DNA of 64,000 nt, taken from the NCBI GenBank assembly GCA_947568835.1, contig OX387602.1, positions 2,884,570 to 2,948,569 on the forward strand. The letters are read 5' to 3'. The notes below the pieces were generated by a model, which was given only the letters and a program-made list of their open reading frames with translations, made no database searches and was not told the origin of the DNA. The position numbers were made by a program, and so were the translations under genes. Below, in pieces: positions 23,930 to 35,655 of this stretch. Positions within the stretch are counted from its first letter, which is position 1, and every line of letters begins with the position of its first letter. The stretch is from Protonemura montana (Eukaryota > Arthropoda > Insecta > Plecoptera > Nemouridae).

Positions 23930-25652
23930 TTACGCCGCGGCTTTCGCTGGTGGCCTAAACACACCGACAACCACCGCATGGTCTCGCTCGTAGGGCTCCA
24001 GGGTGATCTGTTCCTGAGGCTTCAGCTTGTCAGCTTGGAGCTTCTTTACTTCCGCAGCAAACACTGCCTCGGGTTGCGCTGTTGAGTCGATACAGCTCGC
24101 CTGAAAAACGCAAACAATTTTAGGTTTGATAGTGACACACATAGCCGTGGATCATCATAAAATCATAAAAAAAAACTCCTTTAATCAACGAAGGAGAAAA
24201 TAAGAAACCAACATCTACTACTCGTCAAGCCGTCATAGGAAATCTCTTCGAGCTGGATATACGTTCTCTACAGAAACTCTAAATCCATGCATTACTTGTT
24301 TTCGAAAGGGAATGCAAGATTTTTTTTTGTTTTAATTTAGAAATGTATGCGAACCTTGATTGACATAACGAAGTGACCGCCATTTCGTAGGAAATACTGC
24401 GAATTCAGAGCAACGATGCGCGCCTGGTCAGGCTGAGCGACGTCAGCAAACACAACGTCAACCATGCCAACAAGCATTCGATACTTGTGCGGATGGCGGG
24501 CATCTTCAATGATTGGGATTATATTTGTTCTCTTCTTAGCCATGTTAATAAGATCCCGGCCAGATCGGTGAGAAAATTCAACAGCATACACAAGTCCTTC
24601 CTGTAAAATAAAAATGTGATCATTTACTAGAAATATCTATAGAACATTTATTAAATCAAAATTCAGTGTCAGCAAATCAACTTACAGGTCCAACGATATC
24701 AGACACATGTGACACTGTAGTTCCAGATGCAGCCCCTAAATAGAGGACTTTAGCACCGGGTGCAATATATACTTGATCAACACCTCCAAGAATCGCTGCA
24801 GCCAATTTTGATCGGAAGGGATTCCACACCCTGTACTCCACTTTGGTCTCTCCACTCTGTAACAAATATTTCCCAAATAAATATACCTAAACACTAAAGC
24901 CATTCAATTATCACAGTTTGCTGACTATGATGTGTGCATTTACCTCAACTGTGATCCTCTTCTCGCCATAAACTGCTTCTCCAGGCACCATGTTTAATGT
25001 GACTAACGCATCTTCTTTACCACGAGCGATAAACACTCCCTCATGACGGTGAGGCTCAATGACCACGTTCTTTCCTCCTCTCATTCCACCTGAGACAGAA
25101 CAATAATTTCTTATAAACAAAGTTGATTTTGAATGGGTGGGCACTGTTGATGTTTCGTTTCTTTCACTTACCGCCTCCTCGACCACCTCGTCCACCGCGG
25201 CCACCAGGACTGCCTCTGCCTCTTCCGCCCCCTCGACCTCCAAAGCCGCCACGACCGCCCGGACTCCCTCTTCCGCCAGGGCTACCTCGACCGCCTCCAC
25301 GGCCCCCTCGGAATCCACCTCTACCACCGCCGAATCCACCTCCACCTCCAAAGCCACCACCGCCACCGCGAGGCGAAGACTCTGCATAACAAAGAATTTT
25401 ATATTATATCACCATCCCCCAGACTTTAAGTGAAAAGTGAATGTCGGCGTAGAACCTGCCACGAATTACTGTTCACTTCAAAGATACCAGTTAATGCATT
25501 TCGGTACACTTATTGTTTGGTGTTCCACCACGTGGTGACAAGATCAATCACTTACACGGATTCACATTTAACCCAACTGATATTTAGCATGGATACTATT
25601 TGGATAATATTGCGCGTAAAGTTGGCTAACTGAACTTACCGGGTCGGCTCAT
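23930..25652 (-). CDS. FBL: Fibrillarin, rRNA 2'-O-methyltransferase
   Basis: Six exons (25640-25652, 25172-25381, 24944-25089, 24686-24856, 24355-24600, 23930-24100) join in frame to 318 codons; human is 321. Fibrillarin is the methyltransferase of box C/D snoRNPs. It acts in the nucleolus on pre-rRNA and also methylates a histone H2A glutamine. Exon 1 holds only MSRP plus one base. Exon 2 encodes a glycine/arginine-rich region (about residues 5-75) with phase-separation and RNA-binding roles in the family. The remainder is the SAM-dependent methyltransferase fold: [16 protein letters not shown], the SAM loop [38 protein letters not shown] and [10 protein letters not shown]. The C-terminal helix and end ([30 protein letters not shown]) are almost invariant in animals. 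The repetitive codons of the GAR region create long but spurious frames on the opposite strand. Confidence 0.97.
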
Positions 25653-26369
25653 AATAAGCTAAGTAACTGAAGAGACAGGAATAACTTTAAGAAATATCAG
25701 CTCTGCTCTTCCAATCCGAGACCAAACTACGACGCACGAACATGCGCGATTTGCCGGCTGGTTTCCTGTTCCGGTTGCTGGCGAACAGGCTTACCAACAA
25801 CCGCGCGAATGGCGCGCAAGGACAAACAATTTATCAAGTGGTCCACGGACGCAGGCGTATCATTGCAGCAAACCCACTATTTATTTACACACTGTTATCA
25901 CCCTCTCTTCCAGTTCCATAGAGTTCCATGATGCAACCACCTTTACAAGTAGGGAACAGCACCTTGAGAAAAAAGATGCAAAGTAAGCAATCAGGAATCA
26001 TTAAGTATTTCATGTTTACATTTCTGTAAACCCAGTCACATTGCTGATTTCTCCAGTGATGAAAAATGTATGTGGTAGGTGTGTAACAATAAAGAACACA
26101 TAATTAAAAAGTACCATATTTATTTGTTCCAAAACTATGTCATTTTAAAAAAGATGGAAATATGAAATAACTATTATCTACGATTGTTTTTAGACCCATG
26201 TCTACTTGATGTAACCACAAATAGTTTTTGTCAAGACTATTATCTAAACAAGCATGTTGCAGATATGAGTTGTCATGTAAGGTATAAATATTTAATGTTA
26301 TTGCCACAAGAGTTGTCCAAGTAAAATACAAACAAGCAAAAACCCCAGTTTAAGATTCAAACTTCCCAA
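25653..26369. other. Fibrillarin promoter side and 26-29-p 3' UTR
   Basis: GC-rich just upstream of fibrillarin (25700-25850, including several CGCG and GCGCGC stretches), consistent with a housekeeping promoter. Beyond 25900 it is AT-rich and becomes the 3' UTR of the cysteine proteinase. No additional gene is seen. Confidence 0.5.
26119..26124 (-). terminator. Poly(A) signal AATAAA for cysteine proteinase
   Basis: Minus-strand AATAAA about 246 bases after the stop codon at 26370. Confidence 0.35.
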
Positions 26370-29300
26370 TTACATGTTGACATAAGTTGAGTCAGTTGTG
26401 ACGCCACAATTATTGTCTTTCTGAGAGATCAGGACATAGCCGTCGTTGCCCCAGTAATTGGACCACGAGTTCTTGATGAGCCAATAAGCCTGGCCATTCA
26501 GTTCTCCATACCCAACCAACAAAACTGCATGGTCCAGGTTCTCCTCCTTATTGCCTGTAAACATAATTAAAACCAAATTATTACGTACCAGAAAATTACA
26601 TTGCAAAAAAACAGGACCAATCTGATCGAACTTGGGGCCAATATTAAATTGTGCATTGGCTGGTTGCTAATTATTAAAATGTCACTGAAAGGTGCTAAGA
26701 AACGGTGCACAATGATAAGTTAACAATAATATATTTTTTTAGCACTTCAGGCCATCTCTTCTTTTTGTACAAAATATGTAAAATATGAAATTACTAGCAG
26801 AACCCGCTGCCTACGGCCGCTTAAGATATTGAGGGAGTGGGCATTTTGGTTTAAATGGGACCACAACCAAAAGTACCATGCAATACCATACAGTACCCCC
26901 ATTTATTGAATTTGAAATTTGCCGCTTATTTCATTCGGGGTCACTGCATTGTGAAAACTCTGTGGTATTCCAAAGTGACTACGATGACAATTTCGAAAAC
27001 AAACGACGTTGGCTGTCAAAAGATTTCCGTGTATGATTTCTTGAAATATTTCTTAGAGAGTGAAACTTGTGAAATACCTTTTACAATCTGGGCTAGCCAA
27101 TCTTGCTAGCCAAGACACCAACAATATTTCAGTTCTGTCATTTATTTCCCTTCAGTTCTAGAGATTTTGAAAAGAATTTGACATTGACGTTGACATTGAC
27201 ATTGACATTGACGTTTGAATATCCTGAATGCACTGCCTCAAAGATAAGTTTAAGAATTCGTTCACCTTGCTGTGGTTAAAAAACCAAACAAATGAATGCA
27301 TCTGTCACTTTTTTTGCAAAATTATTTCTATTTCACGTAAAACAAACGTAAATAACTTTGTTTAGGCTCAATTTCTTCAATAACTTTCATAGGCATGCAT
27401 GAACAGTATTACCGAGCTGAAGCGGGTGAGTAAAAGGCAAGTTTTGAATCAAATAAAAATCGAACTGTGAGACATGGCTCCAATTTTCCTAGGCAGGAAA
27501 TTTCAAACATAATTATCAATATTTCACCAAAAAAACGTTTTCAAAACTCCCTCAAAGTGTCACAATAGTGTTGAGATTTTAATTTTGAACAATTATAACC
27601 CAATTGCACACGATTTTAACCAAATTTCGCAATTTCCATCAACATGTACAGAAAAATGTTACCCCAGCTGGTCAGCTGGTCGGTCGCCAGATACAAACTA
27701 AAAAGTTGAACATCGCAATTTTAAAGCTTTTATATAAGGTTAATGAAGAAAATTAGCAGCAAAATAAACATTTAAAATAAATTGAAGTAGAAGTTGACAA
27801 AAGAAAATACATACATTTCTATTGCCCACCAGTGGAATCTAACCTCTATCGCCACCTATCTATCGCATGCGTTGCTCAAACCCTTTGAGCTGATTGGACA
27901 TGGCCTCTTTGAGAGGGTTTTCAGCACACTTAGTTTGTTTAGTGTAAATGCACTAACTTAACGACAAGCCTAATATAGATTTGTAAGCATCATACTTTGG
28001 GCTGGCTGATTGACTAATCACTAGATTTTGAATGACAGCCAGGGAATAGACTCACCGCAAGCTGGGTCATAGTAAACGCCATTGCTATAGAAGGAGAATG
28101 TCTTGTGTGAGGCATCTATGCCAACGGCAATGGGTCCATGCTTTGATAGCGCTAACTTCAAAGCATCAGCACTTCCCGAAGTCACGTTCACGTAGCTCGT
28201 GATGTTAGCGGTGAACTCCTCATTAGATGCATGGCAGTATCCATCCTAAAAATAATAAACTCTTATCAAAGGTTTTACTGGTTAATGAGGTTATCAGAGC
28301 TGATAACTGATTATGATAAAACAGCTTGATTAAGAGTACACCGGGGAGGACTGGGAATTCTTTGGTAGGGCTGAAATTATTCACTCATCACGTGAGTTCG
28401 CTGCCAGCCCAAAAACATCTTAAACAAAAAAAACTGTCAGAGGCATCATGCCGCAATCCAACAACCTTGTTTAGGTTCTACTCAAAACAGAGGTCTAACG
28501 AGAACAGAATCCCTGTAGCAAGACTTGCGCTGAAAAAAAATGTGGAAAATGGCTACAAATGTTAATTTAAGTCTTACTGTTAGTGACTGCCAACATTAGA
28601 TAGCTAGTTGCTTTATGACTTGGCTTCTGACTTGAAATCCCCAAACACAAAGAACTAAAAGAGACAAAATGCTGAGGCTAGAAAATAAACCACGAGTTCC
28701 AAAATGTTATCAAAGCAGTCATATTTCAATTGTTACTTAAAAAAAGCTTTACGTTACTACCAGCCTGCAAAAGGTGTTGGGCCTCGGCCGACCAACTTAA
28801 GATATCGCTGAAGACCAGCTGTAATGATTGCAAGTATTAAATCCCACCTGGCCTATGTACGGGCCGTACTGGTCTTCTGACGGCAATCCATGGTCGTGAA
28901 TCCACTGGTAGGCCCGGAATTCCTCTCCCCCGTCGCAGCCGTTGTTACCGAAGCCCCAACTGCAGTCGATCAGAGCCTGACGCCAAATGGAAATAAGCTG
29001 ATGGTCACTTGGAACAACACTGGCCTAGTATTTTCTGTGCCCTGAGGAGTGCTGTTACACCACTTGGCTGGAAAGTTTACTATAAATGGTCAATAAGAAA
29101 TTTCAAATGTAAATTGAAGTGGCAGCTAGATATATTTTTTCTTGATCCACTGATATTTCAAAATCTAAACTGGAAGCATGTAGAGATATTTTTCTGCTAA
29201 TTAAAAGATCTATTCCCCCCTTAACAAGCCAATAGGGTGACTTAAACGGAGAGACTATTTTAAAATGTGAGTGGAAACATACCTGCTGCGAAAGGCGCAC

Positions 29301-32300
29301 AAGTTTCTGATGTTTCAGAAAGTAGGCTCCTTCAACCGAACCGGTGGTGCCAAAACTCCAGCAAGAACCGCAAACTGACTGGTCTGCAAAGTAAGGAATC
29401 AGAAAAAACATAACGTTGATCAAGATTCGGCTGAGTCCTTTCAATGAGTAAAATGTCTCGAATGTTAGCTACCTTTGACAGGTGTGACAGCCCCCATCAG
29501 CCTCCAGTCGAGGGAGGCGGGAAGATCGTTGGCCCCTTGTTGAACTTCCTCGTCTGTGTATGGGAAGGGATCGGCTCCGTTTGGCCCAACACTGGTCGAG
29601 CGGCCGCGGAGAGCTCTAAGTTCAAGGTCGGAGCGGTCTGCCAAGTGGTTTACCGCCATGGTGAACCCAAGGTTGGCTCGATTTGTTGAGTGGATCAGTC
29701 TGCAAAAAATGTTTAAAATAATTTACTCTGTGTACCATCAATTTGATGCGTAGCTGTAGACCGCAGAATAACTGATGCATATCTTTTGTGGCGAAGCTTG
29801 AAATTATTTTCCATCAGCCTCATCAGAACCTTTATCAAACAGCTAAAAACCAATATTTTTTAACCAAATTACAGTTCTAGTTCCAGCAAACCTCAGAAAT
29901 AGTTTTGACTCCAGTTCCGAGTCCAGTTCCGTGAAAATTTCGGTTCTTTTATGTTCGAGCTCTGAATCAAGTCCTCGGTTTCTCTCGACATTTTCGAGAT
30001 ATTTTTTGGTTTGTAGCTGTTGAGCTTATTAAGGAAAGATCCAATTGTTTAAATGAGAAGGCGACAATTTTATCTGCCACAATTTTTGAAAAAGGTGAGC
30101 ACAGTTGTCAAAATGATAATGATTCAACGTGGCACTGTTTTTGTATCGTTGACCTATAATTGATTCATGGAGAACATGCCTGGCGTTTTGTCGGAATAAC
30201 TCCTTCCGCTGTAGATGTTGCTTCAAATCGTACGAGTGCCCATGCTTTGTCTTAAAATCATCAAACGATTCATCGACATGTGAGTCGTCACCGTTGACAA
30301 ACTCCTTCATCGGATTGAACAAGTAGACGTGATCAATGCCCGGTCCAGGAAAGTTCACGCAAGTCAAGTCTAAAACAAAAAGCAGAGAAACAGCTAGCAC
30401 TTACTCTCATTTATAACAACTTGGTATTTTGGTTTTCTTTAGATATTTGTTGTATTTTAAAAATACTGTAATATAGGGATGCATTTACTTACTTGATTCT
30501 ACCATGAACACATCAGAGTCTGGTTTTTCATATGAAAACCAATCGTAAATAACATAATAATGATCGTAGTGAGAGCCGAGTAAAGAGTTAAATCCCTTCA
30601 TCTCATAGCGCACGGGAATGGCAGATACCAGGAAGGGATCCTTAGATGAACGCTGAAAGATTAATTATCGAATTGGTAATTGATTTTCACAATATTAAAT
30701 CCAGAAAAAAAAAAACTAAACTTATATGGCTCTTTGTATTTTAACTTTTAACTTGTTTTTGAATCACTACCAAATGCAAAGCATTGGTAAAGAAATGAAA
30801 AACTAGCTGTGACTACAAGTTCTTTTTTCTCTTTTCACAATTTCTATGCATGATACATTTTAGGTGAAATTCTCTCTCACCTTGTACCTGATCCATATGG
30901 TGTATTTGTTGACCTTGTCTCCCTGCTGGTCCACCAATCGCCATTTGTCACACTCTAGTCCATTGACCATGTCTGACCCGACGAGCTAGAACAGTCCACA
31001 TAGCATTAAAAGTCTTGAGCGAGATGCACTTAAGGAGATTTGAGATCAATCATTTTAAATCCAGAAATAAATACAATACAATGCCTACCTTGAATCCAGT
31101 AAGATCGGGAACGATGCTCTGCGGAGTAATCTTCATTTTGTCACTGCCGTTAACCTGGAGACAGGTATCTTCATTCAACGTAGTCTCTGTTGTGACTGGC
31201 GCTACCTTTAAGCTTGTGCCATAAACATTCTCTCGGCTCAGTTGGTACGTCTTCACCATGCCTACAAGAAAGAAAATATTATTCACATAAACATTTCGGT
31301 TCACAATATCCATCATTTAGAATGGTTGAGTGGTTGATGCTGGGGTTGTAGATCAAATTTGGAAAGAATAGAATAGAGTAATAAATACTTATACAGCATC
31401 CACCTTAGTTTGGTGGTAGAATAAAAGATGCATGAAGAGACCGTAATACAAATAATTTGTAACATAAAGTCATCTCACCTCCATAATAATCGATTCGGCT
31501 GCTTCCTGCTTGCATGTCATACCAAGCATAGAACGGTTCACGAATCTCAGCATATGGAATGACAATCGCTCCTTTGGTCATGTAGCTGTCGCCAAAGCTT
31601 GGCGGAGAACTGTCGGTCCATTCTAGCGGAACTGCTGCTGATGGAACGCAATTTATACAGAATTATTTTATTTTATCAATTGGTTGATCAATAAGTATTT
31701 GGTTGAGTGTGCCAAGCAGCACCAAGACTTCAGATTTCATAGGGGCTCGAAAACAATATGTCTGTTTTCCAGCTCTGCACTTTCTACACTTTTCACATTA
31801 AGTCGATAAAGCAGGCGTCTGTTCGTTACCAAAAAGAAGTTTTAGTTCTCTAAGCCAGTGTGCTATTCAGCATATGCAGAATCCAATACCTACTGATGTC
31901 ATAACAGGTTTGAATTGTCTGTAATGCTCCTAAAAATCTACTTTTTCAATCCCAAAAATGAGGACTTCTTCAGAATGGCATGTATATTCTATATAGGTAT
32001 ATTTATTTTACTATCTTGTCTATTATCTGGTATGTGGTGTTCTAGTTCTAGACCTATTCTATTTGTATATCTATGTAAACTTAACTAGAAACAGGTAATT
32101 AACATAAACATTAACTTTAAATACATTTCCCATGGTCATACACATTTGACTTAAAGTCTCCAGCCTGAACTTAGTATATTTACATTTATACACATTTCAT
32201 TCTATTAATTATAGTCAAATTTTAATAATACTAGCATGCCGACTCTTTCTGCAAAACATTTTAATTTGCTATGTCTTATCGCTCGCACACAGGCCTAGGC

Positions 32301-33009
32301 GAGCATTGATATTTATCTATTGTACAGTAGGTATTCTCAATTGTATGTGCTGCTTGTATAGGTACTAGGAATAAAATAAAAAAAAATAATTATTAAAAAT
32401 TAAAACAGATTTGTACATGTGTCCCATGTCTGAGAAACATCTGAACATCTTGGCATTTAACATTTTACAACACATCTTTGTTCATTCATTACATGAATCT
32501 GTTTCTATTCGTTTCTATCAATTTCCAATCCCTTTCTTTCCACATTTTCTCCCTTTAACTTATATCAGCTTATATTCATGACCATTTTTACCTCTTAAAT
32601 TTGCCTTGTTCAATCTATCCCCCATCTCTCCAAGAATTCCACACCCAATAATATTATGTAAGTATATGTGGTATGTGTATTTCATTATGTATATTTTCTT
32701 TTATGTGCCCCAAATGCCTACAATTAGGTTTGTGCTGAGGATCATTCCAATTAAACCAGCGCTTACATTAATGCCATTTCCTATAACAATCGCACAAAGT
32801 AGATTCCTTTGCCACATTCTTTGCAATGGTTTACACATTTCATTGTTATTTGTTACATTTTCCTACCTATCCTAAGGACTAATACAAAATTGCTCCTTCC
32901 CAATGGAAATGAAAGAATTGTTAAGAAACAAAAAAAAGTACATACCATTGCTGAAATGTTCTGTCAATGTTAACATAAACACACACCATCCCAGGTGTAA
33001 TAACCCCAT
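26370..33009 (-). CDS. 26-29-p: 26/29-kDa-type cathepsin-like cysteine proteinase
   Basis: Eleven exons join in frame to 560 codons: 32946-33009, 31479-31637, 31089-31261, 30881-30985, 30493-30652, 30180-30369, 29473-29699, 29283-29383, 28848-28976, 28056-28245, 26370-26554. The order of parts matches the insect 26/29-kDa proteinase: a signal peptide (MGLLHLGWCVFMLTLTEHF), an N-terminal domain of some 225 residues (DYYGGMVKTYQLS, CDKWRLVDQQGDKVNKYT), an I29 inhibitor propeptide (FRQNARLIHSTNRANLGFTM), then a papain (C1A) domain from about residue 345. Catalytic residues are present: Cys ~367 (QSVCGSCWSFG), His ~508 (LDHAVLLVGYG) and Asn ~528 (LIKNSWS). Insect relatives are lysosomal or haemocyte proteinases cleaved into 26- and 29-kDa parts. 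The exon ending at 30180 appears to use a GC donor (CAG|GCATGT); a GT reading gives a frame stop. Introns 1 (1.3 kb) and 10 (1.5 kb) hold only repeats and AT-rich DNA. Confidence 0.93.
26793..26820. repeat. Short dispersed repeat, copy 2
   Basis: ACTAGCAGAACCCGCTGCCTACGGCCGC in the last intron of the cysteine proteinase, nearly identical to positions 67-96. Confidence 0.55.
27177..27214. repeat. TTGACR hexamer tandem repeat
   Basis: Six to seven tandem units of TTGACA/TTGACG in the last intron of the cysteine proteinase gene. Confidence 0.7.
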
Positions 33010-33911
33010 ACTTCGTCGATGATCAAGACTTTTCTGAAATAGGCAAAGAAATCGGAAAGTTTAAACTGCGAACATGCTCTCCAAGGCTGTACTACAGAGT
33101 ATAAGCGTTGAGTGTGGTATAAGCAGAGATGTATAAGGTTTAAATATTTGCGTATTATGCTAATTATCTGTTAATAGCAAATCAGCATCAAAAGGTCAAG
33201 AACCGAACCAACCTGATCAAAGTACAACGGCAACTTCACACTGGGACGCAAGGAAAACTTTGAAAACAAGAACTTCGAACCTTTGCTCCGAACAACAACA
33301 CACCGCAAGTCAGCTGTCAGCTGGCTCATGCGGGCACGCCCACAAAACTGGTGATTGTCAATGTCATTACCGGACCCAAACCAGCGGCATATTCAGATTG
33401 TACATGGTGGACGTTTAAGTACCCTTGAAGAGGCTACAATCGTGCAAGCCTATCAAACGTATCAAAAACCCAGCAAAGGAGCATGTGATTGATGAGCATA
33501 GGCAGAAATTTAAACAAGAAAAAAGAAAATTTGGGATAACTTAGAAATAGCCACAAAATGAAGTTAACAATCGACACTCATCAAAATCCACGATTAGGAA
33601 TTACTTATATGCAAGATTTATTGCTTGATTTCCTTTCATGGCTTTTAGATGAAAAACATTTACAAGCCATGAATCCCGTAAGGGATCGTCAGGATGTCAG
33701 GATGGTACATAAAAATGATATTAATAAAATACAGTTATAATAATAATGATAATAATAAAATTAATAGTTATAATAATAATTCTGCTGGTATAGTGGTAAT
33801 ACAAGGAACAAAACTACAAACTATGATACTAATATAGTAACTATACTTACAATAAAATGACTATATAATAATGATATCATATAATACGTATCATGGGTGC
33901 TGAATGTTGGA
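33010..33911. other. 5' flank of cysteine proteinase and microsatellite DNA
   Basis: Holds the 5' region of the minus-strand proteinase gene (33010-33400 is moderately GC-rich) and a degenerate (ATA/ATAA)n tract around 33720-33900. A 60-codon frame at 33558-33740 has no recognisable domain. Confidence 0.5.
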
Positions 33912-34070
33912 GTGAAAATCATGAATAGCCTTCCACAACGACTGAGATGCATTGCAAGCAGGGATGCATTCAAGACAAATCTCAAGATCTTCCTCCTCCA
34001 AGAAGAATTTTATCATTTAGAGGATTTTTATAAAAGAGATTATTATTTTAGACATGTATGTTATGTTTGA
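33912..34070 (+). pseudogene. LINE reverse-transcriptase C-terminal fragment
   Basis: An open 52-codon stretch ending in TGA reads NSLPQRLRCIAS, then AFKTNLKIFLL. It matches the W/FNSLP-x(8-15)-FK-x-x-LK-x-L/F-L signature at the end of non-LTR (CR1/Jockey/RTE-like) ORF2 proteins. No reverse-transcriptase core remains upstream, so it is a 5'-truncated insertion. Confidence 0.65.
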
Positions 34071-34346
34071 CTACTACAGATGACAATGTATACACATTAA
34101 AAAATGTACTGAACAGCTAATAAAAAACAAATACAAATTCAAATTGTTTGATGATAAAAGTAACAAATTGAGGAATAATAGGAACCTAGATACCTAATTT
34201 GGTCTCATTGAAGAATTCATCAATTGAGTAGTATGCTTTGTTAGCAAGGAAGTAACTTAAGGATCTTTTGCATTGGAGTGGGTCTTTGATATCCTAGAGG
34301 GAGGGAAGTTCGTTGTACATTTTTGAGTGGACATAATCGCAGTGAG

Positions 34347-34770
34347 TTGTTGTAGATTCCGAAGTTAAGCAACACTGCGCTGAGTCAGGTATTGAATGGG
34401 TGACCATTATACACATGACCAGTTCTGTTCGGGAGAGAGGTTGGAGGGATGAAAGTTAGTATAGCAACTTCACTCGCCTTGCTTATCAACCTCTCGACAG
34501 CATGGATTTGTGGAGGAATCCTGCTGTTCGAGTTGTACCGTCCTTCGGAAGGGACGTGAAGCCGGTGGTCCCCTTGGTGCTTTTCGACAGGAGTAGGCTA
34601 CGTGCCGGCACCGGGTTTCCCCTCCTCCCTTCTAGGCTAGGTTAGGTGCATCATCATCCTCATCATCATCCACTCATTCACCGACGCCATTAGACCAGTG
34701 CCGCAGGACCAGTTGTCAAAACAGTGCGTCGTTAAACACCACAAATAATAATAATAATTGTTGTAGATTC
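34347..34770 (+). mobile_element. Complete 5S-rRNA-derived SINE with 13-bp target duplication
   Basis: TTGTTGTAGATTC occurs at both 34347-34359 and 34758-34770, a perfect 13-bp target-site duplication. The 398-base body starts CGAAGTTAAGCAACACTG and continues to GAATGGGTGACC, the internal control region of 5S rRNA (CGAAGTTAAGCA...GGATGGGTGACC). This is a type 1 Pol III promoter. A GC-richer central body follows (GCCGGTGGTCCCCTTGG, GTGCCGGCACCGGG), then an ATCATC-rich part and an (AAT)n tail. SINEs with 5S heads are the SINE3 class. Confidence 0.8.
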
Positions 34771-35655
34771 TCTCTCAGAAGGTTTGTTGCGTTGTCCTAG
34801 TGTCCATCATTGAACGTTCGCTGTTTGCAGATTGATTTTTTGGCCTAGATTTTATGACTTATTTTTTTTGGCTTCTCTCATATTGCGCTTTTTCTCTAAG
34901 CTCGCGTTATTCCTAGAACTTTACGTCTAGCATTGTGGTAAACGAAACAAACATAAAGTCATAGCAGATAGAGTCACTCATAAGGGAGAGTAGGGTTTCC
35001 TCAGATGCTTTAAGATTCATGTGACCTAATTTACAAGTAATAGGACTTAATTACTTGCCTGCATAATGTTCCTGTTTACACCAGCGAGGCTCGCCCTGAC
35101 GTTCGATTTTCATAGTTTCAGCGCTTTACAAATTAAGCGAATGCTGGACGATTGATTGTAGTCTGCACATTACATTGTAGATTATAATTGGCCATAACCA
35201 TTAACCTCGCAGAACAAACGCTTGTAAATATCAAATGAATCACTCTTATGGTCAGCAGATTTACGTAAAGACAAACACATAAATAGTTCATCAGTTATTG
35301 TTAAAGCATTTGAATTGTATTTGATGGCTATAGTATGTGTCATAATATATATTGTGTTGTGATGAAAATGTACAGCCCTATAGCCATTTTATTGCAGTCC
35401 CTGGATGAAAAGGAATTATGACTTTGAATAGTTTGCCGCTCCAGTGAAGGTATGTAGCCTCATGAAGGGTACTTATATATCCGCCATGTTCATTCTGAAT
35501 ATGCTGCTTGTTGTGTCTGGTAATGTCAGTGAAATGATATTCTGTTCATAACTGCTTTCAGCTGCTGCTGAGTTATTGTTTAGGTGCATTTATAACCAGT
35601 TTTATAGAAAGAAAGATATCATTCCATTTATTTCAAATTCATCGTTAGTACCAAT
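34771..35655. other. Intergenic upstream of LAMTOR2
   Basis: AT-rich spacer and LAMTOR2 5' flank. Nothing gene-like apart from the promoter that must precede the ATG at 35656. Confidence 0.5.

Noticed and set aside
25123-25433. Long Pro-rich and Ser/Thr-rich frames on the plus strand
   Set aside because: They are antisense reads of the Gly/Arg-rich exon of fibrillarin, whose coding frame, splice sites and family match are clear on the minus strand.
27661-28055. CRISPR-like or regulatory array in the large proteinase intron
   Set aside because: No regularly spaced repeats occur. The only tandem feature in that intron is the short TTGACR hexamer run.
29009-29200. 63-codon frame as a second LINE fragment
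   Set aside because: FKCKLKWQLDIFFL vaguely resembles a reverse-transcriptase tail, but the preceding WNSLP-type motif is missing. Too weak to call.
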